DNA of 64,000 nt from Swaminathania salitolerans (GTDB lineage Bacteria; Pseudomonadota; Alphaproteobacteria; Acetobacterales; Acetobacteraceae): assembly GCF_025994315.1 (NCBI RefSeq), contig NZ_BAQE01000032.1; one strand, written 5' to 3'. Below the pieces are notes generated by a model. That model searched no databases. It was given only the letters and a program-made list of their open reading frames with translations, and had not been told where the DNA came from. Shown here in pieces: positions 34,957-44,945 of the stretch. The stretch's first letter is position 1. Every line of letters starts with the position of its first letter. The position numbers were made by a program, and so were the translations under genes.

Positions 34957-37233
34957 ATGCAAGAGTCAAACACCACAGCAGGAGCCCCTTTGCTGTCGCT
35001 TTACCACGTTTCCGCGCGTCATCTGCTCATGAAAGTCCGGTCCCTGCCCCGTATGTCGCGCGGGCGCGCCGGGTGCTTCCTGCTTGCTGCGCTGGCCGTC
35101 GATACCATACCGTTTTCCTCTTCCGCTCTCGCCGCAGAGGGGGGCGGGTCGCATCCTGCCGCCGGGAAAAATCCGCCCCATGACGGGAAGAGCGGCGAAG
35201 ACAATTATCATGTCGATATCGCGCCGAGCACGGACGGGTCTCTGGACTCCATGATCAGAGCGGCTTCGACGCTCGTCTCCCTGCAGAAGACGAAGGCCGT
35301 CGATCCCTATGCCCTCGCAGGGCGTATCCGTGGCGATTACGACCGGGTCAGAACCGCGCTCGAGAGCCTGGGCTATTACGATGGCACCGTGACGATCACG
35401 GTTCGTTTCCCCGATGGGCAGAAGATCGACGGCCGCGATCCCCGGCTGCCGGATCGCCTTGCTGCGCGCAAGGACGGAAAGCCACTGACGATCACGATCG
35501 CGACGAAGACCGGTCCGCGATTTCATCTCGGCGCGATAAGGCTGGTCGAAGGCCCCCTCGCGGGAGAGGCGAGCTCCTCCTCACCGGCAGGGGGGGGCGC
35601 CGAAAGCTCTTCTCCTGCCAGCTCTTCTTCGGCCAGTTCTCCTCCCGCCGGGTCGGGTCGTAACCGGAATGCTCCGGGCTCGACGCGCGCCGGGTCGTCC
35701 GTATCCGGCGGTACGGCTCCGGCGGGGCCTCGCGGGAGCAAGGCTGCAGGCGTCGCGACGCCCGAAATCCATCTGAACACGACCGAGCGGAAGGCCTTCG
35801 GTCTGAAACCGGGTCAGGATGCGATCGCAGCCGATGTGCTGGCGGCTCAGGGCGCGTTGCAGACGGCATTGCAGGAAGAGGGGCACGCCCAGGCCCAGGT
35901 CGGGGCGCCTGTCGCCTATCTGCGCCCTGCCACCCATACGCTCGATCTCGAATTTCCGGTCGGTATGGGGCCGGTGGTCGATATCGGTCCCATCAGTTTC
36001 GACGGGCAGGAACGGACGCGACTTTCCTTCCTGCGCAAGCGTCTGCAACTGCATGAAGGGGAGCTTTACCAGCCGAGCAAAATCGAGGATGCCCGGCAGG
36101 ATCTGGCGGCGGTCGGGATCTTCTCGTCTGTCGGTGTGCACGATGCGCCGCCTCTGGTCGCGATTGCGAAGGGAGAGGGGACACCCGGCGTCACCCGGGC
36201 CATGCCGCTCCGGTTCACGCTCAAGGAGGCGAAGCGGCATACCGTATCGGGTCAGGTGGGATACTCGACCGATCTCGGCGGGCGGGCCGGTGCGAGCTGG
36301 ACTCACCGGAACCTGCTCGGTGGAGCCGAGCAGCTCAAGCTCACGGCGCTCGTCACGGGGCTCGGGGGCTCTGCACAACAGGGGCTCGGTTACGATGTGT
36401 ATGCCGATTTCCTGAAGCCGGATTTCCTGAGACGGAACCAGAATCTCAGTCTCCGGGTCGAAGGGATCAGGCAGCTTCTCTATTCCTACCATCAGACCGC
36501 CTTGCTCATCCGGGGCGGACTGGTCCGTCGTCTCAACAAATACTGGAGCGTGTCGGGCAGTCTTCTGGCGGAGCAGGAAAAGATACGCCAGTTCGGCGTT
36601 TCGACCGATTATCTGATCGTGCAGGCGCCGCTCGGCGCCAATTTCGACAGTACCGAATTGTCGAACCCGATCGACCCTGCGACCCATGGCGTCCGCGCGC
36701 ATGTGAATATAACCCCTTCCGTTTCTCTCGAAAGCGGGACGACCTTTTTCACCATCATGAGCGCGGGTGCCTCGACCTATTTCGACTTCCACCGTCTCGG
36801 CCTGAGCGCGCCCGGGCGATCCGTTCTTGCCGTGCGCGGCATCGTCGGATCGGTGCAGGGCGCATCGACCTATCAGATTCCACCCGACCAGCGTCTTTAT
36901 GCAGGCGGACCCGCGACGGTGCGCGGTTTCCGTTATCAGGGTGTGGGGCCGCAAAACGGAAAATACGGGATCGGCGGAACGTCGCTCGATGCCGGATCGG
37001 TCGAGTTCCGCCAGCGTTTTCTCAAGAGCTTCGGTGCCGCCGCTTTTGTCGATGCGGGGCAGGTCGGTATGGGAAGCCGTCCCTTCCAGGGAACGGTGCG
37101 TGTCGGCTATGGCGCAGGCCTGCGCTATTATACGCCGATCGGCCCGGTCCGTGTGGATATTGCCTTGCCGGCCAATCGTCCTCCCCATGGTGACAAGTGG
37201 GAACTCTATATCGGTCTCGGAGAGACATTCTGA
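34957..37233 (+). CDS. tamA: Autotransporter assembly factor TamA (Omp85 family)
   Basis: Outer-membrane Omp85 barrel working with TamB. A signal peptide ends near SALAAE (about 60). POTRA regions follow (about 85-200 and 270-410), then the barrel, with the loop-6 motif VRGF (655-658) and a terminal aromatic (GLGETF). Residues about 203-268 are an unusual Ser/Ala/Gly-rich insertion between POTRA segments. The start is unclear: ATG 34957 has no usable ribosome-binding site, TTG 34990 has AGGAG, and Met25 (35029) best fits a signal peptide. The stop overlaps the tamB ATG by 1 nt. Confidence 0.88.
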   Translation: MQESNTTAGAPLLSLYHVSARHLLMKVRSLPRMSRGRAGCFLLAALAVDTIPFSSSALAAEGGGSHPAAGKNPPHDGKSGEDNYHVDIAPSTDGSLDSMIRAASTLVSLQKTKAVDPYALAGRIRGDYDRVRTALESLGYYDGTVTITVRFPDGQKIDGRDPRLPDRLAARKDGKPLTITIATKTGPRFHLGAIRLVEGPLAGEASSSSPAGGGAESSSPASSSSASSPPAGSGRNRNAPGSTRAGSSVSGGTAPAGPRGSKAAGVATPEIHLNTTERKAFGLKPGQDAIAADVLAAQGALQTALQEEGHAQAQVGAPVAYLRPATHTLDLEFPVGMGPVVDIGPISFDGQERTRLSFLRKRLQLHEGELYQPSKIEDARQDLAAVGIFSSVGVHDAPPLVAIAKGEGTPGVTRAMPLRFTLKEAKRHTVSGQVGYSTDLGGRAGASWTHRNLLGGAEQLKLTALVTGLGGSAQQGLGYDVYADFLKPDFLRRNQNLSLRVEGIRQLLYSYHQTALLIRGGLVRRLNKYWSVSGSLLAEQEKIRQFGVSTDYLIVQAPLGANFDSTELSNPIDPATHGVRAHVNITPSVSLESGTTFFTIMSAGASTYFDFHRLGLSAPGRSVLAVRGIVGSVQGASTYQIPPDQRLYAGGPATVRGFRYQGVGPQNGKYGIGGTSLDAGSVEFRQRFLKSFGAAAFVDAGQVGMGSRPFQGTVRVGYGAGLRYYTPIGPVRVDIALPANRPPHGDKWELYIGLGETF

Positions 37234-40200
37234 TGGCCCTCCTTCCGAAACGGACCCCTTCGGACAATGCGGATCAGGCTTCCCCGCGGCCCCGTCGTCT
37301 GAGGCGCATTCTCAAATGGGTTGCAGGACTCGTCGTGGTGCTTCCGCTCGGCCTCGCTCTGATCGCCGTCGCGGGCCTGCTGGTCTTCGCCAATATTCCC
37401 TACGGCCAGAAGACGATCGAGCGGGAAGTGGCTTCCCTGACCGGAGATATGGTGCATATCGAGGGTCTGAAGGGGGCGTTTCCCTATAATCTGAGAATCC
37501 GGCATCTCGCGATTCAGGATCGTATCGGGACCTATCTCACGATCGAAGGCCTGCATCTGCACTGGTCTCCGCTCGCCCTGATCCATTTGTCGGTTCATGC
37601 ATCGGTTCTCGAGGTCGATTCGCTCCGTTTCGACCGGCTGCCCGTCTCCGATCCGGCGCCCGCTTCGCCTCCCGAGCCAGCATCCGGGCCGTCCGGGCTG
37701 CATCTCGCGATCAGGCTGGATGCGGTCAGGGTCGGGAATATCGATATCGGCAAGGCGCTCGCAGGCTTTCCCCTCAGCGCCATGCTCTACGGGCATCTCT
37801 CTCTGGGGGATCTCGCCCGGGTGCTCGACGGAATCACCCTGGCGCATCTGCCTGTGGCGGATATCGGTCTCGACCTCAGGCGGCTCGACCGCCCGGGAAG
37901 CGTCTCGCTCGCGCTCGCGACCCCGCGTGACCGGGCGGATCTGCATCTTGCGATCAATGACGGTAAAGACGGGATCATGACCCAGCTTGCCGGGCTTCCG
38001 GCGCTCGCACCGCTTGCGGTATCTCTCGATCTGAACGGCCCCGTCCACGCGAGCAGGATCGCGCTCTCCGCACAGGCCGGTGCTCTGAAAGCGGGACTCC
38101 GTGGCCAGGCCGATCTGCTCGCCCATCGGGGCCATCTCTCGCTTTCCGCCTCGAGCCCCGCCATGACCCCCGTTCCGGGCGTCGCCTGGTCCAGACTGGC
38201 ACTCGCTGCCGAACTCGACGGCAATCTTCTGGCACCGACCGGAAACGGAACGCTCGATCTCGATACGCTCAGCGCTGGCGGGGCAGGTCTCAATCACCTC
38301 GCCGTCAGCTTCGATGGAAGCAAGGGCGGCGCGGCTGGAAAAGCGGGAGATACGGCTTCCGGACCGCAGACGGACGCGCCGCATGAGCGCGGTGAAAACC
38401 CAAGGCCGACCGTAGGATCACGCCGGAACGACACCGCAAGCGCCGATCGTATCGCTGTGGCGCTCAGGGCGGATGGACTCCGGATTCCCGGCGTTCCTCC
38501 CGCACTTCTCGCCCGGGCTCCGCTGACCGCGCGTATCTCCGCCGAGCCGAGCGCGCCCGGTCGGCCCGTTACACTTGCGGTGGCGCACCCGCTGCTCCAG
38601 CTCTCGGGTCGCGCAACGCTCGAACCCGACATCCGGGGCGCGCTCGATCTGATTCTTCCCGAGCTGGCGCCCCTCGCTTCGGTCGGCGGCCTCGATCTCG
38701 TCGGCCATAGCGTTACCCATGCCGACTTCACCTATCGCAAGCAGGGCATGTCCAGCCTCGTCCTGACCGACCGTCTCGCCGTGACCGGCGGGATGAAACA
38801 GGCGAGCGCCCTGATCGGGAATGAGGGCGCGATCCGGCTCGAGGCCAGGGCGGAGCCTCTCCCGAAAGGTGGAAACCGCGTCCATATCGATACGCTCGAG
38901 ATCGACGGAAAGGCGATTCACCTGCGCGATCACGGAGAGGTCAGTCTCGGGGACAAGCCGCAGGTCGTGAACGATCTGAGCGTCTCGCTTCCCGAACTGG
39001 AGCGTGCTGCCGCGCAGCTTCACGGAGAGGCGACCCTCAAGGCCCATGTCGAAGGGCCGTTCGACGATTTTTCCGCCCTGATCGATCTCGATGGAAAGAT
39101 CGGCGCTCATGGCGTTCCGAAAGGGCCGCTTTCTCTCGGGATCGTGGCGCATCACCTGCCGTCGACGCCGGAGGGAACGATCAAGGCGCATGGTATGCTC
39201 GATGCACATACGCTTGCGCTCGACGCGTCTTTCGCACGGCATGAGGATAAAAGCGCCGATCTGGAACTCGGAACCCTGGATTGGGCGAGCGTGAAGGGGA
39301 AGGGGCATCTCAGGCTGCCGGACGGGGCGAAGCTTCCTCTCGGAGATCTCTCCCTCAAGGCGATGAATCTGGCCGATTTCAGCGCGCTGCTCGGGCAGAG
39401 GCTCGGCGGTCACGTGGCCCTCGATATACGGACGAGCGAGAGCGACGCGGCGCATCCGCCGGTGGTGACGCTCGCGCTCAAGGGAGCGATCCGGACGGAT
39501 CAGGCCAGACTCGGGGCGCTCGATCTGGGCGGAACGGTCGGCGATCCCATCGAGCGGCCCGATCTCGATCTCAGGCTCGCGCTCGACGGGATCGAGGCGC
39601 AGGGCATGACGGGGCGGGCCCGCCTCGGAGCGAAGGGAACGCTCGATGCCCTCTCCCTGACGCTCGATAGCGCATTCCGCAATGTCATGGGGGCGCCCGC
39701 CTCGCTTGCCACGGCGCTCGTCCTCGATCTTCCGGAGCGCCGGGTACGGCTCGATCGTCTGGAGGCTCTGGTCAAGGGCGAGACGCTGCATCTTTCCGGT
39801 CCCAGCAGGATCGCCTTCGGCGATGAAATGGGCGTCGATCGCCTGCGTCTGACCGTTGCCCCCCGAGGCGTCAGTCCGGCCAGTCTCGATCTGGCCGGAT
39901 CGATCAAACCCCGTCTCGATCTTCACATGCGGCTGGCCCAGGTGACGCCAGCGCTTGCCCGGCCGTTCATGCCCTCACTGGATGCGACCGGCACGCTGGG
40001 CGCGCAGGCCGATCTGACTGGAACCCTGTCGCGTCCCTCGGGCCATGCCTCTCTCGTCATGCAGGGAATACAGATGCGCACGGGTCCTGCCGCCTCGCTG
40101 CCTCCGCTCGCGATGAAGGCCGATGCGACGCTGACAGGAGATGCGGCGCGTGTGGACGTCCGTGCCGATGCGGGCAGGCAGATCGCCCTTCGGGTCAACG

Positions 40201-41540
40201 GCCGGGTTCCGGTCGATCCGACAGGAGCGATGGCGCTCGGAGTCAAGGGAGGGGTCGATCTTGCGGTCGCCAACCCCGTTCTCGGGGCGCAGGGAATGGC
40301 GCTGGACGGGAGAACCGATCTCGACCTGACCGTGACCGGGACGCTGAAGGCGCCTCAGGCCAGCGGGCGCATCCAGCTGAGCGGAATCGATTTTACCCAT
40401 TACGGTCAGGGTGTCAGGCTGAGCGATATCAACGGGACGATCGTGGCATCGAACGACAGTTTCACGCTCCAGAACGTTCTGGCCCATGCCGGCAAGGGAA
40501 CGATCGGGCTCGCCGGATCTGTCGGTGCCCTGCGTCCGGGTCTGCCGATCGATCTTCATATCACGGCGAACAAGGCGCAGCCTGTCACGAGCGATCTGCT
40601 GACGGCGGTGATCGATATGGATCTGAGGGCGCACGGCCAGCTCTCCACCCGTCTCGATGTGGATGGCACCATCCGGCTGCCTTCGGTCGTGATCAATATC
40701 CCGAACTCGATGCCCGCCTCGGTGCCGCAGCTCGACGTGGTGCGTCCGGGGCAGAAGCGTGAGCGGAGCGGTCCCGCTCTTGTGGTCGGCCTCGATGTGA
40801 ATGTCGTCTCGCCGGGCTCGTTCTTCGTGCGCGGTCACGGTCTGGATGCGGAAATGTCGGGCAGGCTGCATGTCGGCGGGCTGAGCACCTCGCCCGATAT
40901 CTCGGGTGGGTTCGATCTGCGACGGGGCTTCTTCAACCTCGCCGGTGTCAATCTCAATTTCACCAAGGGGCGCGTCGCGTTCGACGGGTCGGGAGTCAAT
41001 CACAAGCTCGATCCGTCTCTCGATTTCAGGGCGGATCGCAACGTGCAGGGAACGCTGGCCAGCCTCGTGGTGGGAGGCTATGCGAGCGAGCCCAGGATCG
41101 ATTTCACCTCGGTGCCGTCTCTCCCGCGCGATCAGGTCCTGTCCATGCTGCTTTTCGGCAGTTCGACGGCGTCTCTCTCGACGACGCAGCTGGCCGAACT
41201 CGCCACGGCGGTCGCGCAGATCAGCGGTGTGTCCAGTTTCGACCCGCTCGGCAAGGTGAGGGGGCTCCTCGGTCTGGATCGTCTTGCCGTCGGCGGCGGG
41301 AGCGGCGTGAACAATGGCGGTGCGAGCCTGGAGGCCGGCAAATATGTCATGCGCGGTGTGTATGTCGGGGCGAAGCAGGCCACGAGCGGCTCCGGCACAC
41401 AGGCCCAGGTCCAGGTCGATCTCACGAAGCGCCTCAAGCTCAACACCACGGTCGGAACAGGCGGACAGGTGACCGGGTTCACGACCCCGGAAAACGATCC
41501 GGGATCGAGCGTCGGACTGAGCTACGGCTTCGACTACTAG
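37233..41540 (+). CDS. tamB: Translocation and assembly module protein TamB
   Basis: A 1435-residue envelope-spanning protein that partners TamA and is thought to move phospholipids between membranes. It is anchored by one hydrophobic segment (about residues 28-53, GLVVVLPLGLALIAVAGLLV). The long middle part is repetitive beta structure with recurring LDLxLxG patterns. The C-terminal DUF490 domain ends in GQVTGFTTPENDPGSSVGL and an aromatic terminus. A Gly/Ala/Asp-rich linker lies near residues 360-400. GGAGAG precedes the ATG, which overlaps the tamA stop. Confidence 0.92.
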   Translation: MALLPKRTPSDNADQASPRPRRLRRILKWVAGLVVVLPLGLALIAVAGLLVFANIPYGQKTIEREVASLTGDMVHIEGLKGAFPYNLRIRHLAIQDRIGTYLTIEGLHLHWSPLALIHLSVHASVLEVDSLRFDRLPVSDPAPASPPEPASGPSGLHLAIRLDAVRVGNIDIGKALAGFPLSAMLYGHLSLGDLARVLDGITLAHLPVADIGLDLRRLDRPGSVSLALATPRDRADLHLAINDGKDGIMTQLAGLPALAPLAVSLDLNGPVHASRIALSAQAGALKAGLRGQADLLAHRGHLSLSASSPAMTPVPGVAWSRLALAAELDGNLLAPTGNGTLDLDTLSAGGAGLNHLAVSFDGSKGGAAGKAGDTASGPQTDAPHERGENPRPTVGSRRNDTASADRIAVALRADGLRIPGVPPALLARAPLTARISAEPSAPGRPVTLAVAHPLLQLSGRATLEPDIRGALDLILPELAPLASVGGLDLVGHSVTHADFTYRKQGMSSLVLTDRLAVTGGMKQASALIGNEGAIRLEARAEPLPKGGNRVHIDTLEIDGKAIHLRDHGEVSLGDKPQVVNDLSVSLPELERAAAQLHGEATLKAHVEGPFDDFSALIDLDGKIGAHGVPKGPLSLGIVAHHLPSTPEGTIKAHGMLDAHTLALDASFARHEDKSADLELGTLDWASVKGKGHLRLPDGAKLPLGDLSLKAMNLADFSALLGQRLGGHVALDIRTSESDAAHPPVVTLALKGAIRTDQARLGALDLGGTVGDPIERPDLDLRLALDGIEAQGMTGRARLGAKGTLDALSLTLDSAFRNVMGAPASLATALVLDLPERRVRLDRLEALVKGETLHLSGPSRIAFGDEMGVDRLRLTVAPRGVSPASLDLAGSIKPRLDLHMRLAQVTPALARPFMPSLDATGTLGAQADLTGTLSRPSGHASLVMQGIQMRTGPAASLPPLAMKADATLTGDAARVDVRADAGRQIALRVNGRVPVDPTGAMALGVKGGVDLAVANPVLGAQGMALDGRTDLDLTVTGTLKAPQASGRIQLSGIDFTHYGQGVRLSDINGTIVASNDSFTLQNVLAHAGKGTIGLAGSVGALRPGLPIDLHITANKAQPVTSDLLTAVIDMDLRAHGQLSTRLDVDGTIRLPSVVINIPNSMPASVPQLDVVRPGQKRERSGPALVVGLDVNVVSPGSFFVRGHGLDAEMSGRLHVGGLSTSPDISGGFDLRRGFFNLAGVNLNFTKGRVAFDGSGVNHKLDPSLDFRADRNVQGTLASLVVGGYASEPRIDFTSVPSLPRDQVLSMLLFGSSTASLSTTQLAELATAVAQISGVSSFDPLGKVRGLLGLDRLAVGGGSGVNNGGASLEAGKYVMRGVYVGAKQATSGSGTQAQVQVDLTKRLKLNTTVGTGGQVTGFTTPENDPGSSVGLSYGFDY

Positions 41541-42178
41541 CAGTCGGGGAAGGGCTGGGCCTCGTAAACGGGGCAGATCCAGTCCGCCCGGTCGCGGGTC
41601 GCAAGGATGCGCGCCGCGTTCGGCGCATCCGTCCTGTCGATCCATTCCCGTGCGGCTTCGCGGCTCCGACCGAAGCGCATGTGGCGCTCCATGAGCCACG
41701 CATCGCGCCGGGTCTCGTCGGTGGCCAGAAACCAGCTTTCGTCCAGAAGCGGGCGAACGCCCTGCCACGGACCGTCGAAGAGGAGATAATTTCCCTCGAC
41801 GATGACCAGCTCATGATGCAGGAGGACGGGGATCGCATTTGCGATCGGTTCCTCGATCTCGCGTCTGAACACCGGTGCATAGACGATGTCGTCCTTCTGA
41901 TGCCGGACACGCGCGAGGAGCGCGATGAAACCCGATGCGTCGAACGTATCCGGAGCGCCCTTGCGTCCGGCACGCCCGAGGCGTCGCAGCTCGCATTCGG
42001 CAAGATGAAAGCCGTCCATGGGTATGACGACGGCCCTCTCTCCGTAATGCCCGGCCAGATCGGCCGCCAGGGTCGATTTTCCGCTTCCGGGCGCACCGAC
42101 GAGACCGAGAACAATGCGTTTCGTTCGACCGAGAAGCGTGGCCAGTCTGTCATGTATCGCGTTGCGGTCGTCCGTCAT
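41537..42178 (-). CDS. P-loop nucleoside/pantothenate-kinase-like kinase (FrcK/YggC type)
   Basis: A 213-residue P-loop kinase of the uridine kinase/phosphoribulokinase superfamily. The Walker A is GLVGAPGSGKST (28-36), followed by PMDGFHLAECELRRLGR, typical of the FrcK/YggC subgroup, and VIVEGNYLL. The substrate may be a sugar or nucleoside and is not predictable. ATGA overlap with the TPR glycosyltransferase gene upstream indicates coupling. Its 3' end meets the tamB 3' end with a 4-nt overlap (convergent). Confidence 0.82.
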   Translation of the reverse strand: MTDDRNAIHDRLATLLGRTKRIVLGLVGAPGSGKSTLAADLAGHYGERAVVIPMDGFHLAECELRRLGRAGRKGAPDTFDASGFIALLARVRHQKDDIVYAPVFRREIEEPIANAIPVLLHHELVIVEGNYLLFDGPWQGVRPLLDESWFLATDETRRDAWLMERHMRFGRSREAAREWIDRTDAPNAARILATRDRADWICPVYEAQPFPDC

Positions 42179-43653
42179 GAGGCATTTCTCCTGAATTGCT
42201 CGAGCCGGGTCCGGACCTGCGCGACCACGTCCTCCCACTGCCATGCGCGGCTCTGCCGGATGATCCGGAGCGTCGGATACCAGGGGCTGTCGGTTCTGTC
42301 GCTCATCCAGCGCCAGCAGGGATTGACCCGATCCATGAGGATGACGGGCTTGCCCATGGCACCTGCGAGATGCACCATTGCCGTGTCGACGGACACCACG
42401 ATATCGAGATTGGCGACGAGGGCTGCGGTATCGTCCATCGTACCGATCCTGTCCGTCAGATCGACGATGCGTCCGGCATAGGCGAGACGCTGCCGCGCGG
42501 CCTCGCCGATCTGGAGGCTGTAGAAGGTGGTCCGGTCGAGATCGAGAAGCGGCGCGAGCGCCTCGAGCTTCATCGAGCGGCGCTGATCGAGCATCCATGC
42601 GTCGCTCTGATCCGGTCTCGGCGCGCCGGACCAGACAAGGCCGACCCTGAGGCGTCCGTCTTCGGGCATGAGCGCGGCGAAGCGCGATATCCCGTCCGGG
42701 TCGGCCCGGACATAGGGTACCGGGACGCCGAAAGGATGCGCGGTGGCCGAGAATGCGCGCGGCAGGCTGATGAAGGGGCAGTGATAGTCATAGGAGGGTG
42801 TCTCGCCACCGACCTGTACATGATGCACGCCCTCGACCCGCGCGCAGAGCGTCGCCATGTTTTCCGCCCCCCAGACGCGGATGATGGCGCCGCGCGCGGC
42901 GAGCAGCGGCAGATAGCGCAGATACATCAACGTATCGCCGAAACCCTCCTCCTGCGTCACGAGAACCTGCCGTCCCTGCAGGTCGAGACGTGGGGTGATG
43001 TTGGGGAGAAGGCGATTCATCGGCAGGGTGGTATGGCCCGGCAATCTGAACCGCCACTCATGCTCCGCCCAGCCCTGCTGGAAATATCCGGCCTTGAGAA
43101 GGGCGATCGAATAATTGAGCCGCATCTGCGGATGGTTGGGCTGGCGCAGGATCGACTGGCGATAGAGATTGAGCGCCTCATCGACATCGCCCAGGGCGAT
43201 ACGCAGATAGGCGATGTTGGAGAGATTGCTCGGATTGTCGGGATTGAGCTCCTGGATACGCTCCAGCACCCGCAGCGCCTCGTCGAGGCGACCCGCCTGG
43301 GTAAGAAGCCGCGCCTGAATGGCAAGGGCAGGGAGGTGAGCGGGGCGTCGTGCAAGTGCCGCGTCTATGGCGCGCCCGGCTTCATCGAAGGCGCCTGTCT
43401 GCATATGGAGCGTGGCCGACAGCTCGAGGAGGCGGCAATCCTCCGGATGTTCCTCCTGACAGGCGATAACCAGACCGATCAGATCGTCTCTGCGGTTGAG
43501 CTGTTCGGCTACGGGAAGGAGGGGATCGAGCGGGTGGGGGCCCGTCGCGTTGCCGGTGGAAAGGCGCCGCATCGCCTCTTCCCGGCATGCTGCGAGCGCA
43601 CCCTGAGTGAACAGGGTCACGAGAAGATCGGGCTTGCTGTCTGCAGAGCACAT
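42175..43653 (-). CDS. TPR protein with GT-B (heptosyltransferase-like) C-terminal domain
   Basis: N-terminal TPR repeats (about 60-215; for example NLSNIAYLRIALGDVDEALNLYR) are followed by a GT-B domain with LVTQEEGFGDTLMYLRYLPLL, RVGLVWSGAPR and VVSVDTAMVHLAGAMGKPV. The latter resemble GT9 nucleotide-sugar-binding elements. Such proteins are numerous in Acetobacteraceae and are usually assigned to polysaccharide or protein glycosylation. The protein is cytosolic; donor and acceptor are unknown. It is coupled to the small kinase. Confidence 0.8.
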   Translation of the reverse strand: MCSADSKPDLLVTLFTQGALAACREEAMRRLSTGNATGPHPLDPLLPVAEQLNRRDDLIGLVIACQEEHPEDCRLLELSATLHMQTGAFDEAGRAIDAALARRPAHLPALAIQARLLTQAGRLDEALRVLERIQELNPDNPSNLSNIAYLRIALGDVDEALNLYRQSILRQPNHPQMRLNYSIALLKAGYFQQGWAEHEWRFRLPGHTTLPMNRLLPNITPRLDLQGRQVLVTQEEGFGDTLMYLRYLPLLAARGAIIRVWGAENMATLCARVEGVHHVQVGGETPSYDYHCPFISLPRAFSATAHPFGVPVPYVRADPDGISRFAALMPEDGRLRVGLVWSGAPRPDQSDAWMLDQRRSMKLEALAPLLDLDRTTFYSLQIGEAARQRLAYAGRIVDLTDRIGTMDDTAALVANLDIVVSVDTAMVHLAGAMGKPVILMDRVNPCWRWMSDRTDSPWYPTLRIIRQSRAWQWEDVVAQVRTRLEQFRRNAS

Positions 43654-43665
43654 GATGCCGGGACC

Positions 43666-44028
43666 CTAATGCGTCGGGGCGAGTTCCTGCACCATGCTCA
43701 GTATGGCGTCGAGCTGGTAGGGCTTGCTCATGACACGGTCGAACCGCGTCGCGCAGGAGAGGTCCAGACCGTGGCCCGTGGTGTAGATTATCGGCAATTC
43801 GGGACGCAGCGCCCGGCTTTCCTGCCCCAGCTCCGTACCGCTGCCATCGGGAAGGGAGACGTCCATGATCAGGACGTCCAGAGTTGGTGTATTCCGTATC
43901 AGATCCCGCGCCGTCGCGCAGTTCTCCGCTTCAAGGACCGTGACGTCGCTCTCCTCGAGATATTCGATGAGGCAGGAGCGTATCAGGAAGTCATCCTCGA
44001 CGATGAGAACGGTTGGAGAGGAAGGCAT
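43666..44028 (-). CDS. Stand-alone response regulator receiver domain
   Basis: A 120-residue CheY-like receiver with no output domain. The acidic pair is in VLIVEDDFLIR, the phospho-acceptor is Asp56 in LIMDVSLPDGSG, and the conserved Lys102 is in VMSKPYQ. The sequence resembles receivers paired with HWE/HisKA2 histidine kinases. No kinase gene is adjacent, so its partner is elsewhere. It lies 12 nt upstream of the TPR glycosyltransferase gene on the same strand. Confidence 0.9.
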   Translation of the reverse strand: MPSSPTVLIVEDDFLIRSCLIEYLEESDVTVLEAENCATARDLIRNTPTLDVLIMDVSLPDGSGTELGQESRALRPELPIIYTTGHGLDLSCATRFDRVMSKPYQLDAILSMVQELAPTH

Positions 44029-44048
44029 GGGCGCGGGTCTCGATCATT

Positions 44049-44849
44049 TCAGGACGACCAGTTCTCCTCGAAATCGGCATAAAGCGTCAGGCCGCCATCG
44101 ACGAAAAGGGTCTGCCCCGTAATATAACTCGATTCTCCGGAGGCAAGGAAGGCCATGGCATCGGAGATCTCCCGGCACTCTCCCGGCCGCTTCATTGGAA
44201 TATGCTTTGCGGTCGCCTCGTATTTCTCCGGGTCCTTGACCCAGGAATCGTTGATCGGGGTGACGATCGCGCCGGGTGCCACCGCATTCACGCGGATATT
44301 GTACCGGGCATATTCGAGTGCCAGCGTGCGGACGATATTGCCGACTGCGCCCTTGCTCGCGGAGTAGCCGAGATAATGCGGCTTGGGGATCTGCTGATGG
44401 ACGGAGCTGTTGACGATGATGTTGCCCGGCTGATCGTTGTCGCGCCAGTATCTAAGAGCGGCTCGGGCACAGAGCACGACGCCGGTCACGTTCACCGCCA
44501 TCACGGCGTTGAAATCCTTGAGGGTTATGTCTTCGGACGGGCATTCGATCTGCATGCCGGCATTGCAGATGAGAACGTCGAGCCCCTGAAAGCCCTCGAG
44601 CGTCTCCTTCATGACCCGATCGACATCTTCCTCGACCGACATATCGCCCGCGACGATGAGGTGCTTGCCCTGCGCCGGTTGCGGAAGCTTCTCGAGGAGG
44701 GGGCGCAGCTTTTCCGCCTTGCGGCCGTTGATCGCGACCTGGGCGCCCTCGCGCGCAAAATGCATCGCGGCATCTTCGCCGATCCCCTGGGAGGCCCCGG
44801 TGATCAGGATTTTCCTGTTGGCGAATCTCTGCGTATTCCGTTCCGTCAC
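44049..44849 (-). CDS. Short-chain dehydrogenase/reductase
   Basis: Classical SDR of 266 residues: ILITGASQGIGEDAA cofactor loop, NAGMQ, catalytic Ser in NSSVHQQIP and YSASK. The pattern is close to glucose 1-dehydrogenase-like members. INGRKAEKL after beta-2 (Arg at the cofactor-determining end) suggests NADP preference. The substrate is not determinable. The protein is cytosolic. Confidence 0.88.
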   Translation of the reverse strand: MTERNTQRFANRKILITGASQGIGEDAAMHFAREGAQVAINGRKAEKLRPLLEKLPQPAQGKHLIVAGDMSVEEDVDRVMKETLEGFQGLDVLICNAGMQIECPSEDITLKDFNAVMAVNVTGVVLCARAALRYWRDNDQPGNIIVNSSVHQQIPKPHYLGYSASKGAVGNIVRTLALEYARYNIRVNAVAPGAIVTPINDSWVKDPEKYEATAKHIPMKRPGECREISDAMAFLASGESSYITGQTLFVDGGLTLYADFEENWSS

Positions 44850-44945
44850 GCGCTGCGCTCCTTGTGCCTGTCTGTTTTTCCTGCCGGGCAGGAAAAGGAA
44901 GTCAGAACGCAGAACGCCGCGCGTGATGAAAGGATGCGTCGAGGC

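Noticed and set aside
42196..44082. 628-codon plus-strand frame across the TPR and receiver genes
   Set aside because: It spans two convincing minus-strand genes and the gap between them and has no recognisable motif.
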